Positions 55,775 to 64,000 are shown, numbered from the stretch's first letter. The stretch is 64,000 nt of DNA from MPNP01 sp026710155 (GCA_965200885.1 OZ241737.1:620001-684000), one strand, 5' to 3'. Notes: generated from the letters alone by a model not told the origin. Made by a program: numbers and translations.

Positions 55775-57337
55775 ATGTCCCGTCCAAATTTCCTGTTCTT
55801 CATGACTGATCAGCAAAGGCGGGATTGGTTAGGATGTTATGGCCATCCAGTCGTCAAAACTCCCCATATTGATGCCATAGCAGACAAGGGTATTCGGTTT
55901 GAACGGTTTTTTGTGGCATCACCGATTTGCATGCCCAACAGGGCAAGCTTCATGACCGGCCGGATGCCAAGTGTGCATGGATTGAGATACAATGGGTGTT
56001 TTCTGCCCATGAGTGCCAATACTTTCGTTGATGTTCTGCGTGCTGGAGGATATGAAACCGCTGCTTTTGGTAAATGTCATTTGCAACCAATGGTAAACCT
56101 CCCACCCATTCAGGAAAGGGAATTAAATTCCAATCGCTTGGTACCGGAAGCGTGGAAGGTGACCAGTGATACAATCGATCAGGAAGAGACGGATCCTGAA
56201 TCCTGTGAAGGTGGTACACATATTGATACACCCTATTATGGATTTGATCAAGTTGAAATAGCAACCTTGCATGGTGACAAGCTTGGTGGGGATTACCAAC
56301 ATTGGTTCAGGTCCAATGTACCCGATTGGAAGAATTATTACGATCCGGTCAATCAGCTTCCACACAATTACACCTGTCTGCAGGCATATCGAACACCGGT
56401 TCCTGAGCATCTCTATCCAACCTCCTGGATTGCAGACCGTGCCATAGCCTTTCTTGATAAACAAGGCCAATCCGATAGCCCGTTTTTTGCCTTTGTCAGT
56501 TTTCCTGATCCACATCACCCATTCAACCCTCCGGGAAAATACTGGGGAATGTATTCGCCTGATGAATTTGACGTTGATTTGCCGTTCTCAGACCACAAAA
56601 ACCCAACACCACCGATGCAATGGCTTCAAAACAACTATCATGCGGGAGGGGGTCAATTGACCAGACAAACGGTTTCCATGGTGGACGATCGTTCGGTCAG
56701 GGAAATCAAGGCCCTGACCTCTGGCATGGTTTCATGCATAGATGACGCCGTGGGAAGAGTCGTAAAGGCACTTAAGACCAATGGTCAATATGATAATACA
56801 GTGATTTGCTTCAATTCCGACCACGGCGATTACCTTGGTGATTTCAACTTTGTCCTGAAGGGCCTTATGCCCTTCAAGAGCATTACCCAGGTGCCCATGA
56901 TCTGGTCCGATCCCGAAGCGAGAGAGGCGCGGGTTACGGAGCAACTTGGCTCAACCATAGATCTTTCTGCCACCATTCTCGAACGGGCAGGGCTCCAGCC
57001 CTATAATGGCATTCAGGGTAAAAATCTACTTCCAACGATTTTCGAAAACCAGGCTGTCAGGAATGAACTGTTGGTTGAATTTAACGATGGCGCTGGCAAA
57101 TTGGGATTTAAAAAACCCGCCAGGGTACGCAGTCTGGTTGATTCTCGATGGCGGTATACAATATATGCCAATCAGTCATGGGGTGAATTGTATGATTTGC
57201 ATAATGATCCTGATGAAACCCAAAATCTTTGGGATGATCCGGATTCAATCAACATGAGGCACCAATTATGCGAAAGGATGAATCACCAATTGACGAATTT
57301 GATGGATGAGAGTCCTTCATCGACAAGATTGGCTTGA
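55775..57337 (+). CDS. Type I sulfatase (formylglycine-dependent)
   Basis: A 520-residue sulfatase. The catalytic motif is CMPNR (Cys52-Arg56), where Cys becomes formylglycine; metal ligand Asp12 is in MTDQQR and the second metal site is NSDHGDYLGD (~347-356). The C-terminal LYDLHNDPDETQNLWDDP is typical. No signal peptide is seen, so it is cytoplasmic. Family members include choline and aryl sulfatases and phosphonate monoester hydrolases; the substrate is not clear. The formylglycine-generating enzyme is not in the window. It starts 16 bases after the aldo/keto reductase stop. Confidence 0.85.
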   Translation: MSRPNFLFFMTDQQRRDWLGCYGHPVVKTPHIDAIADKGIRFERFFVASPICMPNRASFMTGRMPSVHGLRYNGCFLPMSANTFVDVLRAGGYETAAFGKCHLQPMVNLPPIQERELNSNRLVPEAWKVTSDTIDQEETDPESCEGGTHIDTPYYGFDQVEIATLHGDKLGGDYQHWFRSNVPDWKNYYDPVNQLPHNYTCLQAYRTPVPEHLYPTSWIADRAIAFLDKQGQSDSPFFAFVSFPDPHHPFNPPGKYWGMYSPDEFDVDLPFSDHKNPTPPMQWLQNNYHAGGGQLTRQTVSMVDDRSVREIKALTSGMVSCIDDAVGRVVKALKTNGQYDNTVICFNSDHGDYLGDFNFVLKGLMPFKSITQVPMIWSDPEAREARVTEQLGSTIDLSATILERAGLQPYNGIQGKNLLPTIFENQAVRNELLVEFNDGAGKLGFKKPARVRSLVDSRWRYTIYANQSWGELYDLHNDPDETQNLWDDPDSINMRHQLCERMNHQLTNLMDESPSSTRLA

Positions 57338-57378
57338 ACCCCCCAAATAGTAGAATGCAAACAGGAAAGCGGTAAGTC

Positions 57379-57960
57379 ATGGACAAAAAAGTTTTGGATA
57401 CATTATTTCTTGAAGCCCGGTCACATAAGTTTTTTCTTGATAGACCAGTCAGTGATGATCTCCTTGAAAAGATCTACTCCATGGCAAGAATGGCTCCAAC
57501 AGCTTGGAACACATGTCCCATGCGCATAACCTTCTTAAGATCGCCAAAAGCAAGAGAAAAGCTTCTTACAGCCTTATCCCCCGGGAATGTGGATAAAACC
57601 AAGTCGGCTCCGGTTACAGCGATTATGGCAATAGACAAGGATTTCCCCGATAAACTTGACCTGTTGGCCCCGGCAATGGCTGGTGATCCTGTTTTCTCGA
57701 AGATGTCCGAACAAGGGTTTCTGCAATTTATCTATCGCAATGCAAACCTGCAGGCGGGATTTTTCATTTTGGCAGCCAGATTGTGTGGATTGGACTGCGG
57801 ACCCATGTCAGGTTTCAACAATGATCAGGTTGATAAACTGTTTTTTGAGGGTACAAGTTGGAAGTCCAACTTTTTAGTCAATCTCGGATATGGTAGTGGT
57901 GACAGCCTGCCTCAAAGAGCTTCACGACTTCCCTTTGAAGATGCTTGTCAAATACTCTGA
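57379..57960 (+). CDS. rutE: RutE/HadB-like nitroreductase (malonic semialdehyde reductase)
   Basis: A 193-residue flavin reductase. It has ARSHKFFLDRPVSDDLLEKIY and MARMAPTAWNTCPMRITFL (FMN phosphate and ring contacts) and CGLDCGPMSGFNNDQVDKLFF, the signatures of RutE/HadB. RutE reduces malonic semialdehyde in uracil breakdown; no other rut genes are here, so it may act on another aldehyde. Forty-one bases separate it from the sulfatase gene. Confidence 0.85.
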   Translation: MDKKVLDTLFLEARSHKFFLDRPVSDDLLEKIYSMARMAPTAWNTCPMRITFLRSPKAREKLLTALSPGNVDKTKSAPVTAIMAIDKDFPDKLDLLAPAMAGDPVFSKMSEQGFLQFIYRNANLQAGFFILAARLCGLDCGPMSGFNNDQVDKLFFEGTSWKSNFLVNLGYGSGDSLPQRASRLPFEDACQIL

Positions 57961-57982
57961 TTTAAGTCCCTCGCCATTGAAG

Positions 57983-59044
57983 ATGGGTATTCCTCGCTTC
58001 AGTACAATCTTGGAGATTTGCTCCCTGCTGCTTGCTGGTGGGATTGGTGGATATTTAGCTCATCAAATCAATTTACCCATGCCGTATCTGGTTGGCAGTT
58101 TGGTAACAACAGCAGTCTACGCAGTCACAATTACCCATAACCAAAATAGAAAAATTCCATTTTCCAAAAATGCCCGATGGGGCTTTATGGCTGTAATCGG
58201 GGTCATGATTGGTGCGAGTTTTGATCAAACCCTTTTCGGTCTTTTACCCCAGTTGTGGTTGTCGATTTTAGGAGTGTTGGTTTACGTGCCACTTATACAA
58301 TTCGTAGGCTTTCAATTTTTTAGCCGGATTGGTGGATATGATTTGCCAACGGCAACCTTTGCAGCCATGCCGGGCGGCTTGATTGAGTCAGTCGAGATGG
58401 GGGTGCAGGCCGGTGGTGATGTCAGAATTCTTTCGGTTCAGCATTTTTCCCGCATAATCATGGTGGTTTTGATCGTTCCATTTGCATTTTTTATCTGGTC
58501 GGGTGAGTCGGTTGGTAGTGCTGCCGGGCAGAAAATGTCCGAACTGGCCTGGGATCAAGAGGATGTTGTCTTGATTATCGGGCTTGCCGTTGTGGGGGTA
58601 TTTGTTGGTAAATTTCTCAGGTTGCCGGTTTACCACATCATTGGACCCCTGCTGTTGAGTTCCCTGATGCATGCTCTTGGTTTCATTGACATTTCCTCAC
58701 CAGATTGGTTGCTCTCGGTTTCCCAGTTGGTCATAGGGGTAGGACTTGGTACGGCTTTCTCGGGAATTACCCTCAAAATTCTGGCAAAAACCTTTGGTCT
58801 GGGACTGATATTTGTTTCCTTTTCACTTGTGATCGGTTTGGGGTTTGCGTGGGGGTTATCAAATTTCCTGTCCTTGCCCACCGAGGATTTGTTTATTTGT
58901 TTTGCGATTGGAGGTGTTACCGAAATGGGATTGATTGCCCTGAGCCTCGGTATAAATCCGGTTGTTGTTGCTGTTCACCACCTGTTCAGAATAAGTTTTA
59001 CCGTTTTGGTGGGAAAACAGTTTTTTAGAAGATTAAGTCGTTAA
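57983..59044 (+). CDS. AbrB-family membrane protein (putative transporter/regulator duplication)
   Basis: A 353-residue membrane protein with about ten hydrophobic segments and two copies of the AbrB duplication domain: LPMPYLVGSLVTTA in the first half and LPVYHIIGPLLLSSLMHALG in the second, each followed by a glycine-rich span (for example MPGGLIESVEMG and GGVTEMGLIALSLG). The function of this family is not established; it is sometimes linked to ammonia monooxygenase by old annotation. ATG 57983 follows the RutE-like stop by 22 bases; an earlier ATG (57941) would overlap. Confidence 0.85.
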   Translation: MGIPRFSTILEICSLLLAGGIGGYLAHQINLPMPYLVGSLVTTAVYAVTITHNQNRKIPFSKNARWGFMAVIGVMIGASFDQTLFGLLPQLWLSILGVLVYVPLIQFVGFQFFSRIGGYDLPTATFAAMPGGLIESVEMGVQAGGDVRILSVQHFSRIIMVVLIVPFAFFIWSGESVGSAAGQKMSELAWDQEDVVLIIGLAVVGVFVGKFLRLPVYHIIGPLLLSSLMHALGFIDISSPDWLLSVSQLVIGVGLGTAFSGITLKILAKTFGLGLIFVSFSLVIGLGFAWGLSNFLSLPTEDLFICFAIGGVTEMGLIALSLGINPVVVAVHHLFRISFTVLVGKQFFRRLSR

Positions 59045-59084
59045 AAACGAGATTGGCAAAAACAAGGTGGGCGAAGTAATAATG

Positions 59085-59442
59085 TTATTCATCTTTCGTC
59101 TGATTAAACAAATGATTAATTGGCATTTTCTTTACTACCGATTCTATATCATTATCATTGAATCCTCTAAATATCCCAGTGATAAGGAAAATTACAATCA
59201 ATGTAATTGATAAAACAGGTATTGAGGCATACAAAAAGAAAAAAATCCATTCGAATGCTATTAGAAGAACAATCAAAACAGCAACACCGATACAGATCCA
59301 GTAGCGAAGAACACGCTTTTGTTCTTGGGTTTGTGAATACTGATAGCTTTTTTCCCTTTCAAATTCAAATTCTTCAGCTTTTTTTCATTTTGGGAGCAGG
59401 TATATTCTCCTTCTCTTTTATTTCAGCGTCATCATCAACCAT
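59085..59442 (-). pseudogene. Small membrane protein next to the second Panacea gene, split by a frameshift
   Basis: ATG 59442 overlaps the Panacea stop by 8 bases (ATGGTTGA) and reads MVDDDAEIKEKENIPAPKMKKS to TGA at 59374-59376. A run of seven A (59379-59385, plus strand T) lies just before the stop. In the +1 frame the sequence continues as KKAEEFEFEREKSYQYSQTQ, then RVLRYWICIGVAVLIVLLIA, a second membrane span, and a charged tail to TAA at 59085. Joined, it is ~117 residues with a soluble acidic N-terminus and two membrane spans. One A too many in the homopolymer explains the split; transcript slippage there could restore the frame. A short frame from 59276 alone contains only the last part. 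Confidence 0.6.
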
Positions 59443-59974
59443 TTTTGTTGTTATTTAATTTATCAAGGTAATGTTTTTCTATTTCCTTATTAGCAATATG
59501 GGCGTTCTTTATTTGGCTTTTACTTTCGGCCCAAGGTGTACCTTGTTGGTGACATAAATTAGAAAGATAGACACCACTATATCCGCCATAAACTTCCCAA
59601 ATTCTATCTAACAAATTGATGGTCGATATATCATTGCTTCTAATTTGGGGGATACTTTTCTTATAAGGTGATTTCCAAAACTTTTTATTACCATCTTGAT
59701 CAAATTCTACTTTCTCTGCATAGCGGTTAATAGTGAGATTGCCAAAATCTTTAAAATGATGATAAAGAGAAGGAAAAACAGGACCGTGTTTCCAAGCTTC
59801 AACATTTTCATCACTAACTAAAGGTTTATTAACACCATGATAGGCCATATGCCAGCCATGGGCAATATAAACCAGTTTCTGCAACTTAAGAGGCGTAATT
59901 TTGCCCATGTATTTGGAAAGGAAATAGTTAGCTATATGCTTTGCAGAATAGCCTTCAGTAACAGTCTGAGCCAT
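59435..59974 (-). CDS. Panacea-domain protein (SocA/GepA-like), candidate antitoxin
   Basis: A 179-residue protein with the DUF4065/Panacea signatures: ANYFLSKYMGKITPLKLQKLVYIAHGWHMA, then EAWKHGPVFPSLYHHFKDFG, and the C-terminal LSNLCHQQGTPWAE. It is more canonical than the copy at 33737-34231 and differs from it strongly in sequence, so the two are not a recent duplication. Downstream, overlapping by 8 bases, is a two-part membrane protein gene of the same design. Antitoxin role is by family. Confidence 0.85.
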   Translation of the reverse strand: MAQTVTEGYSAKHIANYFLSKYMGKITPLKLQKLVYIAHGWHMAYHGVNKPLVSDENVEAWKHGPVFPSLYHHFKDFGNLTINRYAEKVEFDQDGNKKFWKSPYKKSIPQIRSNDISTINLLDRIWEVYGGYSGVYLSNLCHQQGTPWAESKSQIKNAHIANKEIEKHYLDKLNNNKNG

Positions 59975-60334
59975 GAGAATCGTTTGTAATGATAAAAAGA
60001 TAATGATGTGTTACTGTTATAAAAGCTAATATAATTGATGTATATTTCAACATTAAGCTGACATTCATTAAAGCATCTTCTATGCTCACTCCACGATTCG
60101 CACATAACTGATTCTTGAAAAAGGCCCATTGAACGGATTGATTTTGGTACCTAGAAAGTAGTCCCTTTACGTTTTATGAAGTCTTTTTGAATTCAATCAA
60201 AAAGTGAAATATATACCCCCAAAAATTTCCGTATTCTTATTAAGACCCTGTGATCTATAATTGAATAATCGAACCCCTGCTTTTTTGCTGATGACGGGAA
60301 TAAAATCTATCTATAACCAGGAAAAGATAATTAC

Positions 60335-60723
60335 ATGAATCAAAATGAGTTGTCGGCCCTCCAATGGCATTCGTTTAAGCTAAATTCTTACCAATCGCAT
60401 TCTATTTCATGCCACATATTGATAAATACCTCATACCGATTACAACATATCGACATCAATCTTGAGGTATATGGTATCTGAACTGTTAAACGAATGCCAT
60501 TGGTCGGCCCTCAGGGGTAAAATTGAAGCTCTAGAGGTTATATGTCAGTGTTCTATCGTACACATGACACAACAAACAATTAAGAATTGAAATCATCACT
60601 GGAATTGAGCAGGCAAGTCTTGCCATCAACCGAGATGCTCCGTTTGAAACTAACAGAGTGTTTTTCGAGAACTTTCAAAGCACACTTGACGAAGTAGCAA
60701 ATAAAATCCAAAAAGCCCCTTAA
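60335..60723 (+). pseudogene. Small gene interrupted by a MITE and a frameshift
   Basis: ATG 60335 begins MNQNELSAL. It is interrupted at 60361 by a MITE and resumes after 60503 as SALRGKIEALEVIC. The frame then meets a stop at TGA in AAGAATTGA and continues in another frame as IEIITGIEQASLAINRDAPF to TAA at 60721-60723. The uninterrupted protein would be ~80 residues and mainly helical; I know no family for it. It has a plausible AGGAAAAG leader. The order of damage (insertion or frameshift first) cannot be told. Confidence 0.6.
60361..60503. mobile_element. 143-bp MITE with 18-bp perfect inverted repeats and an 8-bp target duplication
   Basis: The left end (60361-60378, CCAATGGCATTCGTTTAA) is the perfect inverted complement of the right end (60486-60503). 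TCGGCCCT is present immediately before (60353-60360) and after (60504-60511) the element, a direct sign of insertion. No gene lies inside. The ends differ from those of the other repeat elements in this window, so at least two mobile families are present. The transposase must be encoded elsewhere. Confidence 0.9.
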
Positions 60724-60755
60724 TTTCAGGTCTAAAATATATCTACTTTCCCAAA

Positions 60756-60783
60756 TTGGACCTGCAAATTTAAATGGTATAAT
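60756..60783 (+). promoter_or_regulatory. Predicted sigma-70 promoter of argJ
   Basis: TTGGAC (60756-60761) and a perfect TATAAT (60778-60783) are 16 bases apart. The transcript would start about 35 bases before the argJ GTG. The boxes agree well with the consensus. Confidence 0.5.
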
Positions 60784-60824
60784 TTCTAATTCTGGCGTAA
60801 ATTATTAAGGTAAAGGACAAGTCT

Positions 60825-62087
60825 GTGGCTGATAAACATGTAGTTTCACCTTTGGCACCACCCGAAGGGTTTCCCGATCTACCCTTGATAAAGGGTGTCA
60901 GATTGGCAACAGCAACAGCTGGAATAAAATACCCGCGAACTGATGTCATGCTGGCTTCAATTGGTCCTGTTTCGGCGTTGGCTGGTGTTTTTACCAAATC
61001 GTCCACCCGATCCGCTGCTGTCATCGATTGCGAAAGGAAACTCCATAAGATCGCTGATTCTGGAATCAGTCCGCCGGAAGAAATAGCCGTACTGGTCAAC
61101 TCGGGAAATGCCAATGCCTTCACCGGCAGGTCTGGTGAGAACGCTGTTGGGGAGGTTTCCTGTCGAACTGCACAACTTTTGGGTCTTGACAAAAACAGTG
61201 TGTTTACTGCTTCAACAGGTGTAATTGGAGAACCTCTCGCTGTCGGAAAAATCACAAGGGTCCTTGCTGAGTTAAAAAACAATCTCTCTGAAAACAATCT
61301 GGAAAATGCCGGTCAAGCGATCATGACGACCGATACCTTTCCCAAGGGTGCAGGAACCGTTGTGGATTGTACCGATAAACCAGTAGCAATATCAGGGATT
61401 GCCAAGGGTTCGGGCATGATTGCGCCCGACATGGCAACCATGCTGGCCTATGTCTTTACTGACGCCAATATTGATCAGTTCACTCTTCAATCCATGGTTT
61501 CCGAATTAACCGAGGAAACCTTTAATTCGGTCTCCGTCGATGGTGATACCTCTACCTCCGATACATTAATGGTGGCGGCTACCGGATTGGCCGGGAATAA
61601 AAAGATAGTAAACCAGGAAACGAGTGACGCCAGGAAATTCAAGGCAGGTTTGCAATCCGTGATGCTGTCCCTGGCTCAGCAAATTGCAAGAGACGGGGAG
61701 GGCGCCACCAAATTTGTGGAAATTTCAGTCATCGGTGCAGAAAACAGTTCTGATGCAAAAAAGGTGGCCAGATCCATCGCTAACTCCCCCCTGGTCAAAA
61801 CGGCTATTTCAGGGGAAGATCCAAATTGGGGACGTGTTGTCATGGCTGTAGGTAAATCAGGGGCCAGGGCAGAGCGGGATTTGCTGGCCATAAGATTTGG
61901 GGATATACTTGTTGCCGAAAATGGTCAGGTTGCCGATAGCTACAGGGAAGAATTGGGTCAAGACTACATGAAAAGGCAGGAAATCCTGATCACGGTGGAT
62001 TTGGGACTGGGCAAGGAAAGTTGCCGCTTTTGGACTTGTGATTTTTCCCATGGTTATATTTCCATCAATGCCGATTACCGATCATGA
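60825..62087 (+). CDS. argJ: Bifunctional ornithine acetyltransferase/N-acetylglutamate synthase ArgJ
   Basis: A 420-residue enzyme of the cyclic arginine pathway that moves acetyl from acetylornithine to glutamate, yielding N-acetylglutamate. It cleaves itself before Thr205 in MIAPDMATMLAY. Other motifs are NSGNANAFTG, ASTGVIGEPL, TTDTFPKGAG, VSVDGDTSTSDT and the C-terminal EDPNWGRVVMAVGKSGA. Start is a GTG with AAAGGAC upstream. mutT overlaps by 4 bases; dgcN-dgcA follow. Confidence 0.95.
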   Translation: MADKHVVSPLAPPEGFPDLPLIKGVRLATATAGIKYPRTDVMLASIGPVSALAGVFTKSSTRSAAVIDCERKLHKIADSGISPPEEIAVLVNSGNANAFTGRSGENAVGEVSCRTAQLLGLDKNSVFTASTGVIGEPLAVGKITRVLAELKNNLSENNLENAGQAIMTTDTFPKGAGTVVDCTDKPVAISGIAKGSGMIAPDMATMLAYVFTDANIDQFTLQSMVSELTEETFNSVSVDGDTSTSDTLMVAATGLAGNKKIVNQETSDARKFKAGLQSVMLSLAQQIARDGEGATKFVEISVIGAENSSDAKKVARSIANSPLVKTAISGEDPNWGRVVMAVGKSGARAERDLLAIRFGDILVAENGQVADSYREELGQDYMKRQEILITVDLGLGKESCRFWTCDFSHGYISINADYRS

Positions 62088-62482
62088 ACATCGGTCTGGC
62101 ATCTGTTGTTGCCCTGATTGATACGGACGGGCGAGTGCTGCTTGCCCGTAGGCCTGCCGACAAGTCATTTGGTGGTTTTTGGGAATTTCCCGGCGGCAAG
62201 GTCGAGCCTGACGAAACACCTGAAAATGCTGCTTTGAGGGAAATGCAAGAGGAGCTAGGTATTAATACCTGGTCCAACTGTCTCGCACCCTTGACATTTG
62301 CCAGTCATGAATATGATGATTTTCACCAGATTCTGCTTTTATTTGTTTGTCGAAAATGGCATGGGATTCCTTTTCCCGTGGAGGGCAACGAGCTGAAATG
62401 GGTACATCCCAAGGATTTGTCAAAACATCCCATGCCTCCAGCCAATAAAGGTATGGTGGCAATTCTGAGGGATTGGTTGTAA
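62084..62482 (+). CDS. mutT: 8-oxo-dGTP diphosphatase MutT
   Basis: A 132-residue Nudix hydrolase. The Nudix box is complete at residues 37-60 (GGKVEPDETPENAALREMQEELGI in parts: G at the start, REMQEEL core with the metal Glu). It cleans oxidised nucleotides. It overlaps argJ as ATGA, an order often seen in alphaproteobacteria. Confidence 0.93.
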   Translation: MNIGLASVVALIDTDGRVLLARRPADKSFGGFWEFPGGKVEPDETPENAALREMQEELGINTWSNCLAPLTFASHEYDDFHQILLLFVCRKWHGIPFPVEGNELKWVHPKDLSKHPMPPANKGMVAILRDWL

Positions 62483-62619
62483 TCTGAAGAATCTGATCGA
62501 CCGTTTGACCGATACGAGATTGTGTGGTTTGAGCATGTTTTAATTAATCGTGAAAAAATTATCTTCACGAGTGGTATTTGCTTGATTTTGTTCTCTTCTT
62601 CTCATTATTGATGTTACTC

Positions 62620-63621
62620 ATGATTAAAAAACCATATTTGTTATTCCTAGGTGATGCTCATGACAGGCTGGCTGCCAAAGTGGCCATCGGTATTAATGAT
62701 TGGCGGCCTCAGTATGCCGTAGGTCAACTCCGACTGGCGGGTTGCAACGCAGATTTGGGGATTGATGAAATCTCCATTTCAGAAGCTGTGGAAAGGGGTG
62801 CCAAGACCATGGTCATTGGTGTGGCCAACAGGGGTGGAGTCATCTCCGAGGGATGGAAACTCCATCTTCTGGCAGCCCTGGAAGCTGGTATGGATCTGGC
62901 ATCCGGCCTGCATGTCCTTTTGAATGAACAGCAAGACCTGGTGGATATGGCTCGGAAACATGGCAGAAAACTATTCGATGTCCGCAAACCCAATGTGGAC
63001 TATCCCATTGCGGATGGTCAAAAGCGATCAGGTAAAAGATGTGTCGCTGTTGGTACTGATGTTTCGGTTGGAAAGATGTATGTGTCTTTGGCCCTGCATC
63101 AGGAAATGCAGGAACGGGGAATGAAAACCGCCTTTAGGGCAACTGGTCAGACCGGTATCCTGATTGAGGGAGATGGTGTCCCACTGGATGCGGTTGTTGC
63201 TGATTTCATGGCAGGTTCAATCGAATATCTATCACCTGCCCAGGATGAAGATCACTGGGATTTCATCGAGGGTCAAGGATCGTTGTTTCATGCTTCCTAT
63301 TCGGGAGTCACTTTGTCCATAATTCATGGTGGCCAGCCTGATGCACTGATTCTGTGCCATGAACCGACCCGAGAATTCATGCGCGGTCTTCCCGGATACA
63401 GGTTACCGTCGCTGGAAGCATTGGGGGATCTGTCCCTGAACATGGCCAGGGTGGTCAATCCCGCTTGCAAGGTTGCTGGCATCTCCCTGAACACCAGAAA
63501 CATGGAGGAAAGTGAAGCCAGGAAAGCTGTGGATGAGACAGAGCAGAGAATGGGACTGCCCACAACTGATCCGGTACGTTTTGGGGTCGGCAAGATTGTT
63601 GATTCCCTGCTGGCAATTTAA
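62620..63621 (+). CDS. dgcN: DUF1611 N-acetyltransferase DgcN (D-glutamate catabolism)
   Basis: A 333-residue protein of the DUF1611 family. It has the N-terminal Rossmann-like domain with FLGDAHDRLAAK and GVANRGGV, and a P-loop-like C-terminal domain with VGTDVSVGKM (~residue 145). DgcN-type enzymes acetylate D-glutamate, and their partner DgcA then epimerises the product. I chose ATG 62620 (MIKKPYLLF), which fits the family; a TTG at 62578 adds a hydrophobic stretch. It is followed by dgcA after 12 bases. Confidence 0.8.
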   Translation: MIKKPYLLFLGDAHDRLAAKVAIGINDWRPQYAVGQLRLAGCNADLGIDEISISEAVERGAKTMVIGVANRGGVISEGWKLHLLAALEAGMDLASGLHVLLNEQQDLVDMARKHGRKLFDVRKPNVDYPIADGQKRSGKRCVAVGTDVSVGKMYVSLALHQEMQERGMKTAFRATGQTGILIEGDGVPLDAVVADFMAGSIEYLSPAQDEDHWDFIEGQGSLFHASYSGVTLSIIHGGQPDALILCHEPTREFMRGLPGYRLPSLEALGDLSLNMARVVNPACKVAGISLNTRNMEESEARKAVDETEQRMGLPTTDPVRFGVGKIVDSLLAI

Positions 63622-63633
63622 CACCATTGCTTC

Positions 63634-64000
63634 ATGAAAATTACCATCAAAGAAAACTCTTTCAAGCTCACTCAGCCGTTCACCATTTCCAGGGGTTCAA
63701 GATCGCATGCCCATGTTCTTTCGGTAGAGATTGAAGACGAGGGTATGGTTGGCTGGGGTGAATGTGTACCCTATGAGCGCTACGGAGAAACCCTGGAATC
63801 CGTTTCCGAAACAATAAAAGGTGTCAATCAGCCGTTTGATCGTGAAACACTCCAGGATGCGGTTGCCCCCGGTGCAGCAAGAAATGCACTGGATTGTGCC
63901 TTGTGGGACCTGGAATCCAAGAAATACAATACTCCCGTTTGGCAACTTGCTGGTTTAAATAGTTTGCAACCCTTGATTACTGCCGTCACCATCTCCCTCG
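63634..64000 (+). CDS. dgcA: DgcA-type N-acetyl-D-glutamate racemase/dipeptide epimerase, 3' end cut off
   Basis: The first 122 residues of an enolase-superfamily protein: the N-terminal capping domain with PFTISRGSRSHAHVLSVEI and GWGECVPYERYGET, and AARNALDCALWDLESKK leading into the barrel. Its pairing with dgcN suggests N-acetyl-D-glutamate racemase rather than a dipeptide epimerase. The catalytic lysines lie beyond the window, so the activity cannot be checked here. Confidence 0.8.
   Translation, partial: MKITIKENSFKLTQPFTISRGSRSHAHVLSVEIEDEGMVGWGECVPYERYGETLESVSETIKGVNQPFDRETLQDAVAPGAARNALDCALWDLESKKYNTPVWQLAGLNSLQPLITAVTISL

Noticed and set aside
1..64000. CRISPR array
   Set aside because: I looked for short direct repeats at regular spacing and found none; the repeats present are inverted pairs.

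Overview
The window looks like a chromosomal segment of a low-GC alphaproteobacterium (roughly 40-45% GC by eye). The evidence is gene order and family content: secB/fxsA/timA(Tim44)/smr, rimP-nusA-ylxR-infB, rph-rdgB-hemW with hrcA-grpE next to it, dnaK-dnaJ with an RpoH-type promoter, argJ-mutT, and an frc-type sugar transporter. Sulfonate and betaine genes would fit a marine or other organosulfur-rich habitat, but that is inference. I cannot name a genus.

Layout. 1-3.7 kb is an AT-rich accessory stretch. It holds the 3' part of a hipA-family kinase gene, then a three-gene unit (GHKL ATPase, STAS-like DUF4325 protein, one-span membrane protein) set among three inverted-repeat elements. 3.75-16.1 kb is housekeeping: secB, fxsA, timA, smr, a phosphoesterase, infB, ylxR, nusA and rimP. 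An xsc-pta pair sits between secB and fxsA. 16.1-29 kb holds mlaC, an OmpA-like gene, an AhpD-like gene, hemW-rdgB-rph, hrcA-grpE, a matB-like synthetase, mutS and a ureohydrolase. 29.1-32.8 kb is a betaine-type ABC transporter. 33.4-34.2 kb is a Panacea-domain gene with a frameshifted membrane-protein partner. 34.5-36.5 kb is slcC-comD-comE, and 36.6-39.7 kb is dnaJ-dnaK. 40.7-50.7 kb has a nitrilase, the frcBCA transporter with its ROK regulator (frcA frameshifted), alkB, cysQ, kdsB and a dehydrogenase/oxidoreductase pair. 50.8-53.3 kb is a graveyard: a LysR remnant, an IS1634-family transposase remnant and an hsdS remnant. 53.6-54.3 kb is a small gene plus a retropepsin-like protease. 54.7-59.0 kb is a four-gene run with a sulfatase. 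59.1-60.0 kb is a second Panacea locus, again with a frameshifted membrane partner. 60.3-60.7 kb is a small broken gene carrying a MITE with an 8-bp target duplication. The end is argJ-mutT-dgcN-dgcA, the last gene cut by the window.

How the genes work together. slcC, comDE, xsc and pta, at two loci 28 kb apart, would convert sulfolactate through sulfopyruvate and sulfoacetaldehyde to acetyl phosphate plus sulfite, then acetyl-CoA. DgcN and DgcA would turn D-glutamate into N-acetyl-L-glutamate, an intermediate of the pathway that neighbouring ArgJ serves. The most interesting candidates are the GHKL/STAS-like/membrane unit with its repeat elements, and the two Panacea loci whose partner genes are each split by a frameshift near the start.
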